This document shows, piece after piece, positions 26,902 to 34,042 of a DNA stretch of 64,000 bases; the first letter of the stretch is position 1, and each line of letters starts with the position of its first letter. Under the pieces are notes generated by a model. That model worked only from the letters and a program-made list of their open reading frames with translations. It did not search any database and was not told where the DNA came from. The stretch comes from Gleimia europaea ACS-120-V-Col10b (GTDB lineage Bacteria; Actinomycetota; Actinomycetes; Actinomycetales; Actinomycetaceae), in assembly GCF_000411155.1 (NCBI RefSeq), contig NZ_KE150267.1:1-64000 (forward strand), given 5' to 3'. Made by a program: the position numbers and the translations under genes.

Positions 26902-27573
26902 CTACGTCCTCGGTGGTTGGACTAGCGCGTTTAACTTTGCGAGATCCTCCGGATGAGAATTGTAGTATTTGCGCTGATTGTCATAGGCCTTCCAGGCTAG
27001 GTCATTTCGTGTCATTTGGGCTTCGTCTTCCCAGCTGGGGTCATCTGGTGATACTCCGGAGAGTGCGAAGCGGCGGTGTTGGAGTTCTTCCATTATCCGG
27101 ATGAAGGCCAGCGTGTAATCAAAGCGCGTGTAGTCCAGGTTGATTTTCTTGTCACCTTTGTAGAGCTTGTAGCGCTGATTGGCAACACTGAGTTTGATGT
27201 CGGTGATTTCGTCGAAGCGGACTTCCTTGTAATAGATGTGTCCGAATTTTGACCAGACTTTGTCCTCATCTACCCCGTAGCGGCGGAACAGCCCTATAGC
27301 TGTCAGTGTGTACATAAACAGGGCCATTACGATTGGTGCGATGACCGAGGCGAGGTCGTCGTTGGTGCCTCGGAAGTAGGCGGGTGTCATGACTAGGATT
27401 ATCAGAGTCATTATGAGTGATCCCGGTATTCCTACACCCAGTAAAATTAGTGCCTGACTGAACACTCGCGGCTGTTTGGGGTACTTGCTCATCTTCCGCA
27501 ACAGGAGCGGCAAGTTCGTAGTATACGGAGATACTATGTTCTCGTCTGGCCCGAACTTCATCGGCTCAACCAT
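26902..27573 (-). CDS. putative immunity protein A, paralogous membrane protein
   Basis: 223 aa. It begins MVEPMKFGPDENI, like paralog B (MIEPMQFGPELNI), has a basic stretch (LLRKMSKYPKQPRVF), two membrane helices (about 40-63 and 75-95) and the shared cytoplasmic block GLFRRYGVDEDKVWSKFGHIY, KEVRFDEITD, RFDYTLAFIRIMEELQHRRF, SPDDPSWEDEAQMTRNDLAW and SHPEDLAKLNALVQPP. It starts 14 bases after the RHS toxin gene, the usual place of the cognate immunity gene. The membrane location suggests that the matching toxin acts at or through the membrane. The family was not recognised. Confidence 0.78.
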   Translation of the reverse strand: MVEPMKFGPDENIVSPYTTNLPLLLRKMSKYPKQPRVFSQALILLGVGIPGSLIMTLIILVMTPAYFRGTNDDLASVIAPIVMALFMYTLTAIGLFRRYGVDEDKVWSKFGHIYYKEVRFDEITDIKLSVANQRYKLYKGDKKINLDYTRFDYTLAFIRIMEELQHRRFALSGVSPDDPSWEDEAQMTRNDLAWKAYDNQRKYYNSHPEDLAKLNALVQPPRT

Positions 27574-27587
27574 TGAATAATTTCCTC

Positions 27588-28781
27588 CTATTTTCCTAGT
27601 CCGTCTTTAAAGCCTGACGCGATCCCTTGAGCCAAATTGACAGAATGGTCAACGCCCATAGTGACCCCATCCACGCTATCTTTTTCAGTAGCATTCTTAA
27701 TGTTGTGACCAACAAAATCAACAAACGATCGTTGCGTGGTGTCAACAGCACTCTTGAATACGCCTCGACCCACCTTCTCGCCAAGGGAGGCTGTATTCGG
27801 ATCTAAAGGCATAGGATTGACGCCAAACGTGAGAGCACTTGCATGCGCTTTTGTAGCCGCATTGACTAGACTCTTTGCGTTACTTGTTGCCAACCCTTCA
27901 ACAGTGAAATTCTTGTTTGCGTCTATTAGTGTTTCTGTTGCGTATCCTGCATTGGAGCTCACAACTTCACCAGCCATATCGCCTAGCAGTTTCCTTGTGA
28001 AGTTATCTGTGGCCATATTGAGGCTATTTTTAGCCTCTTTCTTCACTGCCTGCTGGATTGCTGACGTTCCATTCATTCGGGACCAGAGTCCTGTCCCAGC
28101 CGAACGCACCTTGTCTACATTCCCATGCGTGAGCAGGGCTTTTTGAGCTGCTGGGGATGCCTGGGCCATCTTGGCGCCAATTAGGTTCGAAACGCCCATA
28201 GAAACAAAGCCGGTGACTGCTCCAACAGTCGTAGCAATTCCTACCTTCTTCCAGTCGATAGGCTTGTTGGAGATTTTCTGCGTAAGCAAGGATGTTCCAC
28301 CACTAACCAAGCCTCCAGCCCGGGCGCCAGCCACCAGGATTCCGCCTACACCCGTGGCTGCAAGGGCAACTCCACCAATAATCGCTGCTCCCGCAAGGGC
28401 GTATTCCCAATTGTCCGCAGCAAACCCACCGATGCCCCTATTTCGGTTGTCGTTATACGCGGTTAGTGCACTGATGTCGCTATCTGTAATCGGACTCAGA
28501 CCGTAAGGGTCGGTTAGATTTAGTGGCGTATTAGCCGCGTAGTTATATGCGTTTGCCGCCCAAAGCGTAGCCGGCGGTGCGGCGACAGGATCCTGGGTTA
28601 GGAAAGATGCGGTGTTCGGATCGCAAAGCCGGGCTCCCATCCATTCCAGACCAGCAATGGCTATTTGTCCACCAGCAGTTAGCCGGAGGTAGTCCGGAAG
28701 TTGCGAATTGATAGTTCCGATAGAGCTGCCGTATGGATCCAGCGGATCAGTGATGCTTTGAGGGCGCCATGCGTCCGCCAC
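27588..28781 (-). pseudogene. RHS polymorphic toxin, C-terminal part only
   Basis: Residues 1-85 are the end of the RHS repeat region and the RHS-associated core (PQSITDPLDPYGSS, GLEWMGARLCDPNTASFLTQDP, NAYNYAANTPLNLTDPYGL). The variable C-terminus follows: Gly/Ala-rich hydrophobic segments (about 115-150 and 175-200), then an unrecognised tip with GEVVSSNAGYATETLIDANKNF. A complete RHS protein has well over 1,000 residues; here the body and secretion signals are missing. The frame is open only from GTG 28781 back to a stop nine codons earlier, where the island border lies. It is therefore a 3' remnant, perhaps still useful as a tip reservoir. The paralogous membrane protein genes downstream are its likely immunity genes. 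Confidence 0.82.
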
Positions 28782-28807
28782 AATATCTGCGCTCAGGGTG
28801 ACAGTTC

Positions 28808-28829
28808 AACGACGTGGGGCCGCCCTTTT
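28808..28829 (-). repeat. right arm of the split sucD terminator hairpin (island right border)
   Basis: AACGACGTGGGGCCGCCCTT (28808-28827) is the exact reverse complement of 14,110-14,129 and runs into TTTT (28826-28829), the expected U tract of a plus-strand terminator. Just inside it, GACAGTTC mirrors the GAACTGTC just inside the left arm. It marks the right edge of the island. Confidence 0.85.
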
Positions 28830-28921
28830 GTGTTGCTCCCACGCGATAGCAGTGTCGCGTTTGGTGGACACACCGGCAATTCGCTGCGATAAAGCCGGAG
28901 GTTTGAACCAAGATAGAAACG

Positions 28922-30754
28922 ATGCGAGAAAACACAGGGGATCGAAGCGAGCGCGAGCACGCGCACCGACCGAGCAAGAAAGAACGGGAAGCTAACGAGC
29001 GCAAGTTAGCTCGCAAGGCGCATGCCGATAAGGTTCGCGAGCGGGTTTTGCAGCAGCGTCGCCGCGACTACGAGACCGGTGTGTCAACCCCGCGGCGGGA
29101 CGCCGAAGATTTACGGCGCGCCATTGCGCAGGCTCGCAGTCGCCAGAACCGACGCGCAGCAGATCCTCGGACGCCACACGAACTTCCAACCGAGCGTCTT
29201 ACCGACGTGGAGCTTGCCCTTATCGAGAAAAATCTCCTAGACGAGCTGGAAGCGACGTCCTCGCAAATCGAAATCGACGGTGATGCGGGCGCGCCGGTTG
29301 AAGAAGAACAGTTCGCTCAAACCTCGCAAGAGGTAGAGGACGAAACGGCGGAACGAGCCGATGATTCTGCAACGGTCGCGCGCGTGCCCATGGAACGCAG
29401 AGTCATTGTGGTGCGCCCACCCACAGGCTGGCCGCAGATACTACTTGCGGCCCTCGAAACAGCGTTCTTCTCGTGGGCGCTGATCGCCGCGGTGGCGCTG
29501 GTTAGCTTCCTCGTTAACGCGTCAAACCCGTGGATGATGGAAGCCGATTGGAACTCTGCAATCTCGGTGGGCAGTGATTTTTGGGCGATGTCATATGGTG
29601 CCAGCGTCAAGATCGCCGGCGCCAGCTACCGGCTGATTCCGCTGGGGCTGACAGTTCTGCATGTGGTGCTCGCCAGAGCAGGATTAGCGAGGGTGAACAC
29701 GGCAAGCTGGCGTGGTTCAGCACTATTTATACCCGCCTACCTCGTGGTCGTGCTTGTCTCGGCAGCGTTTAACAAAACGAGCGCATCTCTCCTGCAACTG
29801 ATCCTTGGAAGCGTCTGCGTGGCGACAGTCGCATGGGTGTGGTCACTGAAATCGCAGGAGTTGGATATTGCATCCAAACCGGGTGTGGGCCCGTACCTGC
29901 GCGGCTTCAACGATGGCGTAATTGGCTTTGTTGGACTCTTCCTGGTGGGAATAGTGACTGGCCTTGTGGGCATTGTTGCCGGATGGAATCGTGTAAAAGG
30001 CATAGCGGAGCTACTTAACGCTTCGGTTTTAGACTCTGTGATCATCTGGAGCACGCAGGCTCTTTACCTTCCCAACGTGGCCGGCTGGGCCGCGTCTTGG
30101 CTAATGGGGCCGGGCTTTTACACGGCTTCTGACACTATCGTTACGCCTTCGCGCGCAGATGTAGCGGCGATTCCCGCGATTCCGATTCTGGGTGGTATTC
30201 CGCAAACCGCAGTGGGAATTTGGGTGGTACTCATCCCCATCACGCTCGGTATTTTGCTTGGTGTGGCCGCAGTGAAGTGGAGGCAGGAAGAGGATCTTGC
30301 CGATCACCTGGTACACGCCTCCATGTATGTGCTTACCGTCCTAGTGCTGGTCGCGGTATGGATGGGCCTGTCCGTGGGAAGTCTGGGCGTTGCTCGCATG
30401 GGGATTTTGGGGCCGCGCCTGGTATACGCCGTTGCGTTCGCTGCGCTAGAGGTTGGCATTAGTGCCGCGCTAGTGTACTCGCTGGCACACCCGTTCTTCC
30501 TGGCTAAGTACGCGCAGGCAGGAGCTGACATGTCCCGCGTGACGCGTTCGGCCGCCAAGAAGATAAGCCGAAAGAAGAACGCCGATCTTGCGAACCCGGA
30601 GCTAGATGCAACGGAGGAAGTTGAGCCGAAGAACCAGACTGAAACGGGGCAGCCGCAGGAACAAAATGATCAGCCAGCCCCTTCCTCGCAAATGGAGAAC
30701 TCCGAGGCAGATTTGGATGAGGAAGTTCCAGGCGGCCAGAACGCGACAAAGTGA
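28922..30754 (+). CDS. DUF6350 family membrane protein (PerM-like)
   Basis: 610 aa. A highly charged N-terminal region (1-165, with Arg/Lys-rich then Glu/Asp-rich parts) precedes about nine to ten membrane helices (about 170-530), including ILLAALETAFFSWALIAAVALV and LIPLGLTVLHVVLARAGLA, and a long acidic, Gln/Glu-rich tail. The family is placed between sucD and purN in many actinobacteria. In Mycobacterium the protein of the same position, PerM, stabilises cell division, so a role in the divisome or envelope is likely by analogy. The ATG has little Shine-Dalgarno support. purN follows after 69 bases with its own strong ribosome-binding site. Confidence 0.8.
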   Translation: MRENTGDRSEREHAHRPSKKEREANERKLARKAHADKVRERVLQQRRRDYETGVSTPRRDAEDLRRAIAQARSRQNRRAADPRTPHELPTERLTDVELALIEKNLLDELEATSSQIEIDGDAGAPVEEEQFAQTSQEVEDETAERADDSATVARVPMERRVIVVRPPTGWPQILLAALETAFFSWALIAAVALVSFLVNASNPWMMEADWNSAISVGSDFWAMSYGASVKIAGASYRLIPLGLTVLHVVLARAGLARVNTASWRGSALFIPAYLVVVLVSAAFNKTSASLLQLILGSVCVATVAWVWSLKSQELDIASKPGVGPYLRGFNDGVIGFVGLFLVGIVTGLVGIVAGWNRVKGIAELLNASVLDSVIIWSTQALYLPNVAGWAASWLMGPGFYTASDTIVTPSRADVAAIPAIPILGGIPQTAVGIWVVLIPITLGILLGVAAVKWRQEEDLADHLVHASMYVLTVLVLVAVWMGLSVGSLGVARMGILGPRLVYAVAFAALEVGISAALVYSLAHPFFLAKYAQAGADMSRVTRSAAKKISRKKNADLANPELDATEEVEPKNQTETGQPQEQNDQPAPSSQMENSEADLDEEVPGGQNATK

Positions 30755-30823
30755 GACCGCGTTTGACGAAACCAGTTGAGGATTTGAAACTAGTTATCGG
30801 ATTATCGCCCTCAAGGAGCAACA

Positions 30824-31615
30824 GTGACGACTTCCGCAGAATCTCCCATCAAAGCGGCGGGCGCTAACATGAGCGCAGCGCAAGCAGGTATCGCGGCATC
30901 GGGCCTCAAGGTATCCCCGCCCGTCCACGCCATGCCAACGCAGACCACGGGGGAGCGAGTTCCCGCAGCGGGCACACAATACTCGCCGTCGCAGTCATCC
31001 GCAGGAGTGAAGGCCGCGCGCCTAGTAGTGCTTATCTCCGGCTCGGGTACAAACCTGCAGGCGCTGATTGACGCGTGTGAAGACCCGGGATATGGGTGCG
31101 AGGTGGTGGCCGTCGGCTCGGATCGACCCGGAATTAAAGGCCTGGCACGAGCTGAAGAGGCCGGCATCCCCACATTTGTTGAACGCGTGAGCGACTACGC
31201 CAGCCGTGAAGAATGGGACACGGCGATAACCGAGGCGGTGGAAGACTTTGACCCCGACCTCGTGGTTTCGGCCGGTTTCTTGAAGCTACTTGGCCCAGAG
31301 TTTTTGAATACTTTCGATGGCCGGGTGGTTAACACACACAACTCGCTGCTACCCTCGTTTGCCGGTGTTCGCGGTCCCGCAGACGCCCTCGCTTACGGCG
31401 TCAAATACACGGGCGCAACCCTATTTTTTGTGGATCCGGGCATGGATACGGGCCGCGTGATCGCTCAGTGCGTTGTCCCCGTAGAGGCAGGTGATACTCT
31501 CGCTGAGCTTCTGGAGCGTATTCAGGTAGCTGAACGTCGTCAACTGGTTGACACTGTTGGCAAAATGATGCGCGAGGGTTGGACTACGACAGGCCGCTGG
31601 GTGGAGGTAGGCTAG
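30824..31615 (+). CDS. purN: phosphoribosylglycinamide formyltransferase PurN
   Basis: Third step of de novo purine synthesis: transfers formyl from 10-formyl-THF to GAR. Motifs: LVVLISGSGTNLQAL, HNSLLPSFAG with the catalytic His, and VDPGMDTGRVIAQ with the catalytic Asp. The product is 263 aa, but PurN is usually about 190-200 aa. The first about 62 residues (rich in Ala, Ser, Thr, Pro) lie before the conserved domain and resemble no known domain. The GTG start at 30824 has AAGGAG six bases upstream, so the extension is probably real; an internal GTG near 31,007 lacks proper spacing. Confidence 0.93.
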   Translation: MTTSAESPIKAAGANMSAAQAGIAASGLKVSPPVHAMPTQTTGERVPAAGTQYSPSQSSAGVKAARLVVLISGSGTNLQALIDACEDPGYGCEVVAVGSDRPGIKGLARAEEAGIPTFVERVSDYASREEWDTAITEAVEDFDPDLVVSAGFLKLLGPEFLNTFDGRVVNTHNSLLPSFAGVRGPADALAYGVKYTGATLFFVDPGMDTGRVIAQCVVPVEAGDTLAELLERIQVAERRQLVDTVGKMMREGWTTTGRWVEVG

Positions 31616-31669
31616 AGCCTCATTTCCTGGACATTCCTTAACCTGTGAGAGCAGGTTCATTACACTGAA

Positions 31670-31752
31670 GGTGGCCGTGACTGGCGCAGGTGGATCACCA
31701 CCGGGGAGCGGCCTGGCAGTGCCTTCAACGCCGCCCGCCTGGGTGTGGGGCA
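31670..31752 (+). ncRNA. ZTP riboswitch (pfl motif) upstream of purH
   Basis: The conserved blocks of the pfl RNA are present in order: CCGTGACTGGCGCAGGTGGA, then CACCACCGGGGAGCG, then a variable hairpin, then GCCGCCCGCCTGGGT. ZTP/ZMP binding signals lack of 10-formyl-THF and raises expression of purine and folate genes. It ends about 17 bases before the purH start, so control of translation is likely. A nearly identical element precedes glyA. A possible promoter lies upstream (TTAACC, 17 bases, TACACT at 31638-31666). Confidence 0.92.
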
Positions 31753-31768
31753 GGATTGGATAGGAATG

Positions 31769-33445
31769 ATGTCTGCAATTAAACGTGCCCTTGTTTCTGT
31801 TTTCGATAAGTCGAACGTAGTGGAGCTGGCGAAGGCTCTGGCAGACAATGGGGTGGAAGTTGTTTCGACGGGTTCAACTGCCCGTTTGATCGAAGAGGCC
31901 GGAGTTGCGGTTACTCCCGTTGAGAAAGTGACGGGTTTTCCGGAGTGCTTGGGAGGGCGGGTAAAGACTCTACATCCGCGGATTCACGCGGGTATTTTGG
32001 CTGATCGGACAAAGCCGGATCACGTGGAGGAGCTGTCAGAACTGGGGGTTGATCCGTTTGACCTCGTGGTTGTGAACCTGTATCCGTTTGCGCAGACGAT
32101 CGCGTCGGGTGCCACGTTTGCAGAGGCAATCGAACAGATCGATATTGGCGGCCCAACGATGGTGCGCGCGGCGGCGAAAAATCATGCCTCTGTTGCGGTG
32201 GTGATTGATCCTTCCCGTTACGGTGAGGTGATCGAGGCGGTGAAGGCCGGCGGTTTCACGGACGAACAGCGTCGCCGTTTGGCTGCGCAGGCGTTTGCCC
32301 ACACGGCAACCTATGACGCGACGGTTGCTACCTGGTTCGCGCAACAGGTTGACCAAGACAGCGCCGGCGAGGACGATGAGACGCCGCTTCCCGGGTTCTT
32401 GGCAGGTACATGGGAGCGTCTGGACACGCTTCGTTACGGCGAAAACCCGCACCAGCGCGGCGGTGTGTATGTGAACGCTGGTGCCGGCTTTGCAGGTCGT
32501 ACGGAGACTGGCGGGCTGGCGCGTGCAAAGCAGCTGCACGGCAAGGCAATGTCTTACAACAACTACACGGACGCGGATGCAGCCTTGCGAGCGGCATATG
32601 ATCACGACGAGCCTTGTGTAGCAATCATTAAGCACGCTAATCCCTGCGGTATTGCCGTTGGCGCGGACGTGGCGCAGGCTCACCGCAAGGCGCACGCTTG
32701 TGACCCAGTGTCCGCGTTTGGTGGCGTAATCGCGGTGAACCGTCCCGTGTCGGTAGAGATGGCCAAGCAGGTTGCTCCGATCTTCACCGAGGTTGTAGTG
32801 GCTCCGGCGTTCGCAGACGGTGCTCTCGAGATCCTTTCTCAGAAGAAGAACATTCGCCTCCTAACGGTTGAAGCGCCCTCGCGCGGAACCGTTGAGTTTA
32901 AGCAAATCACGGGAGGCCTCGTAGCTCAGGACCGTGACGATGTGAACGCAACCGGTGATGACCCCGCGAACTGGCACCTAGTGTCGGGAGCCCCGGCTGA
33001 TGCGGCGACGCTTGCGGATTTACAGTTCGCGTGGAAGACGGTTCGGGCGGTGCGGTCTAACGCGATTTTGCTGGTAAAAGATCAGGCGTCGGTGGGCGTT
33101 GGAATGGGCCAGGTTAACCGCGTGGACTCTTGTGCTTTGGCGGTGGAGCGCGCGAATACCCTCGGGGGCCGTGAAACTGGTGATGCCGCGAAGGTTGAGG
33201 CGGGAGTCGGTGGCGCGTCGAGTGCGGATCTCAAGGTGGGGCAGGCGCCGCGTCGCAGCGAGGGAGCCGTGGCAGCCTCGGACGCGTTCTTCCCGTTCGC
33301 TGACGGCCTGCAACTCTTGATCGACGCGGGTGTGAAAGCCGTGGTACAGCCGGGCGGTTCCATCCGCGATGAGGAAGTGATTGCGGCAGCCCAAGAAGCT
33401 GGGATCACTATGTACTTCACGGGCAACCGCCACTTCTCACACTAG
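31769..33445 (+). CDS. purH: bifunctional AICAR formyltransferase / IMP cyclohydrolase
   Basis: Last two steps of purine synthesis (AICAR to FAICAR to IMP). The 558-aa product has the MGS-like IMP cyclohydrolase domain at the N-terminus ([51 protein letters not shown]) and an AICARFT domain with [21 protein letters not shown] and the C-terminal PGGSIRDEE and [11 protein letters not shown] 31769 is preferred: GGATAGGA lies four bases upstream and it gives the family's N-terminus; the open frame to 31745 lies in the riboswitch. A 60-residue stretch near 465-500 is Gly/Ala-rich and looks expanded. Confidence 0.95.
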   Translation: MSAIKRALVSVFDKSNVVELAKALADNGVEVVSTGSTARLIEEAGVAVTPVEKVTGFPECLGGRVKTLHPRIHAGILADRTKPDHVEELSELGVDPFDLVVVNLYPFAQTIASGATFAEAIEQIDIGGPTMVRAAAKNHASVAVVIDPSRYGEVIEAVKAGGFTDEQRRRLAAQAFAHTATYDATVATWFAQQVDQDSAGEDDETPLPGFLAGTWERLDTLRYGENPHQRGGVYVNAGAGFAGRTETGGLARAKQLHGKAMSYNNYTDADAALRAAYDHDEPCVAIIKHANPCGIAVGADVAQAHRKAHACDPVSAFGGVIAVNRPVSVEMAKQVAPIFTEVVVAPAFADGALEILSQKKNIRLLTVEAPSRGTVEFKQITGGLVAQDRDDVNATGDDPANWHLVSGAPADAATLADLQFAWKTVRAVRSNAILLVKDQASVGVGMGQVNRVDSCALAVERANTLGGRETGDAAKVEAGVGGASSADLKVGQAPRRSEGAVAASDAFFPFADGLQLLIDAGVKAVVQPGGSIRDEEVIAAAQEAGITMYFTGNRHFSH

Positions 33446-33497
33446 AATCACGCAACAGCATTAAGACTGCGTATCGACGCGCCCTCTACCCGATAGG

Positions 33498-33779
33498 ATG
33501 GAGGGCGTGTCGAGTAAAAAAGCAGTGATTGCGGCCGGAATCATCTTGGTGGCGGCCTGTATTGCGGGCCTGACAGCAATGGCGCTGTGGGTGAGCGTGC
33601 GGGTAGCGCTGTGGGGCGTGGTCGCGTTTTTTGTTGCATTGCTTGTGATTCGTATTCTGGCGCGGGACTACACATGGTTGCGGGCGCGTTCCACCCTGTT
33701 TGACGCCCTATTCTTGTCCGCTGTTATCGCGGGTCTAGCGCTAACAATCTCGGCGGCTACAACCCCATCACCAGTGTAA
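33498..33779 (+). CDS. DUF3017 family small membrane protein
   Basis: 93 aa with three hydrophobic helices (about 8-30, 33-52, 68-88) and the conserved ILARDYTWLRARSTLFD segment between helices two and three. DUF3017 proteins are found next to purH or mdh in many actinobacteria; their function is unknown. The start codon sits in the loop of a hairpin (CGCCCTC at 33480-33486 with GAGGGCG at 33501-33507), so its translation may be restrained. A GTG at 33507 is an alternative start. Confidence 0.85.
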   Translation: MEGVSSKKAVIAAGIILVAACIAGLTAMALWVSVRVALWGVVAFFVALLVIRILARDYTWLRARSTLFDALFLSAVIAGLALTISAATTPSPV

Positions 33780-33978
33780 TCACCGTTTAAGCATCCAAGG
33801 CGCCCTGAAATGGCGCCGCAGTTTAATGAACTGTCGCATTTGAAAACTTTGGTTTGAGGGAGCGAATGACAATTCCCGGAGCTGCTCGCAATCTCAATCC
33901 TGTATTAGCCGGCGCAGAAGCCGCGTTCTTCTACGAAGCTGCACGTTTTACCGACCTTTGCAGAGATTTGCTGAACAT

Positions 33979-34009
33979 TTGGCAAAATGTGTGTCAAACA
34001 GTCGATAAT
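33979..34009 (+). promoter_or_regulatory. possible promoter of the phosphofructokinase gene
   Basis: TTGGCA (33979-33984), 19 bases, GATAAT (34004-34009) resembles a sigma-70-type promoter 34 bases before the pfk start. The spacer is slightly long. The rest of the 33,780-34,042 gap shows no convincing gene; a 62-codon frame there has no family features. Confidence 0.4.
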
Positions 34010-34042
34010 AGGAGTGGTCTTGTTTCTAGTTTGGAGGTCTAG

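Noticed and set aside
31745..31768. Earlier GTG start for purH
   Set aside because: It lies within the ZTP aptamer's last conserved bases; ATG 31769 has the ribosome-binding site and the family N-terminus.
33854..34042. 62-codon frame before pfkA
   Set aside because: No ribosome-binding site, no recognisable motif, and it overlaps the likely pfkA promoter and leader.
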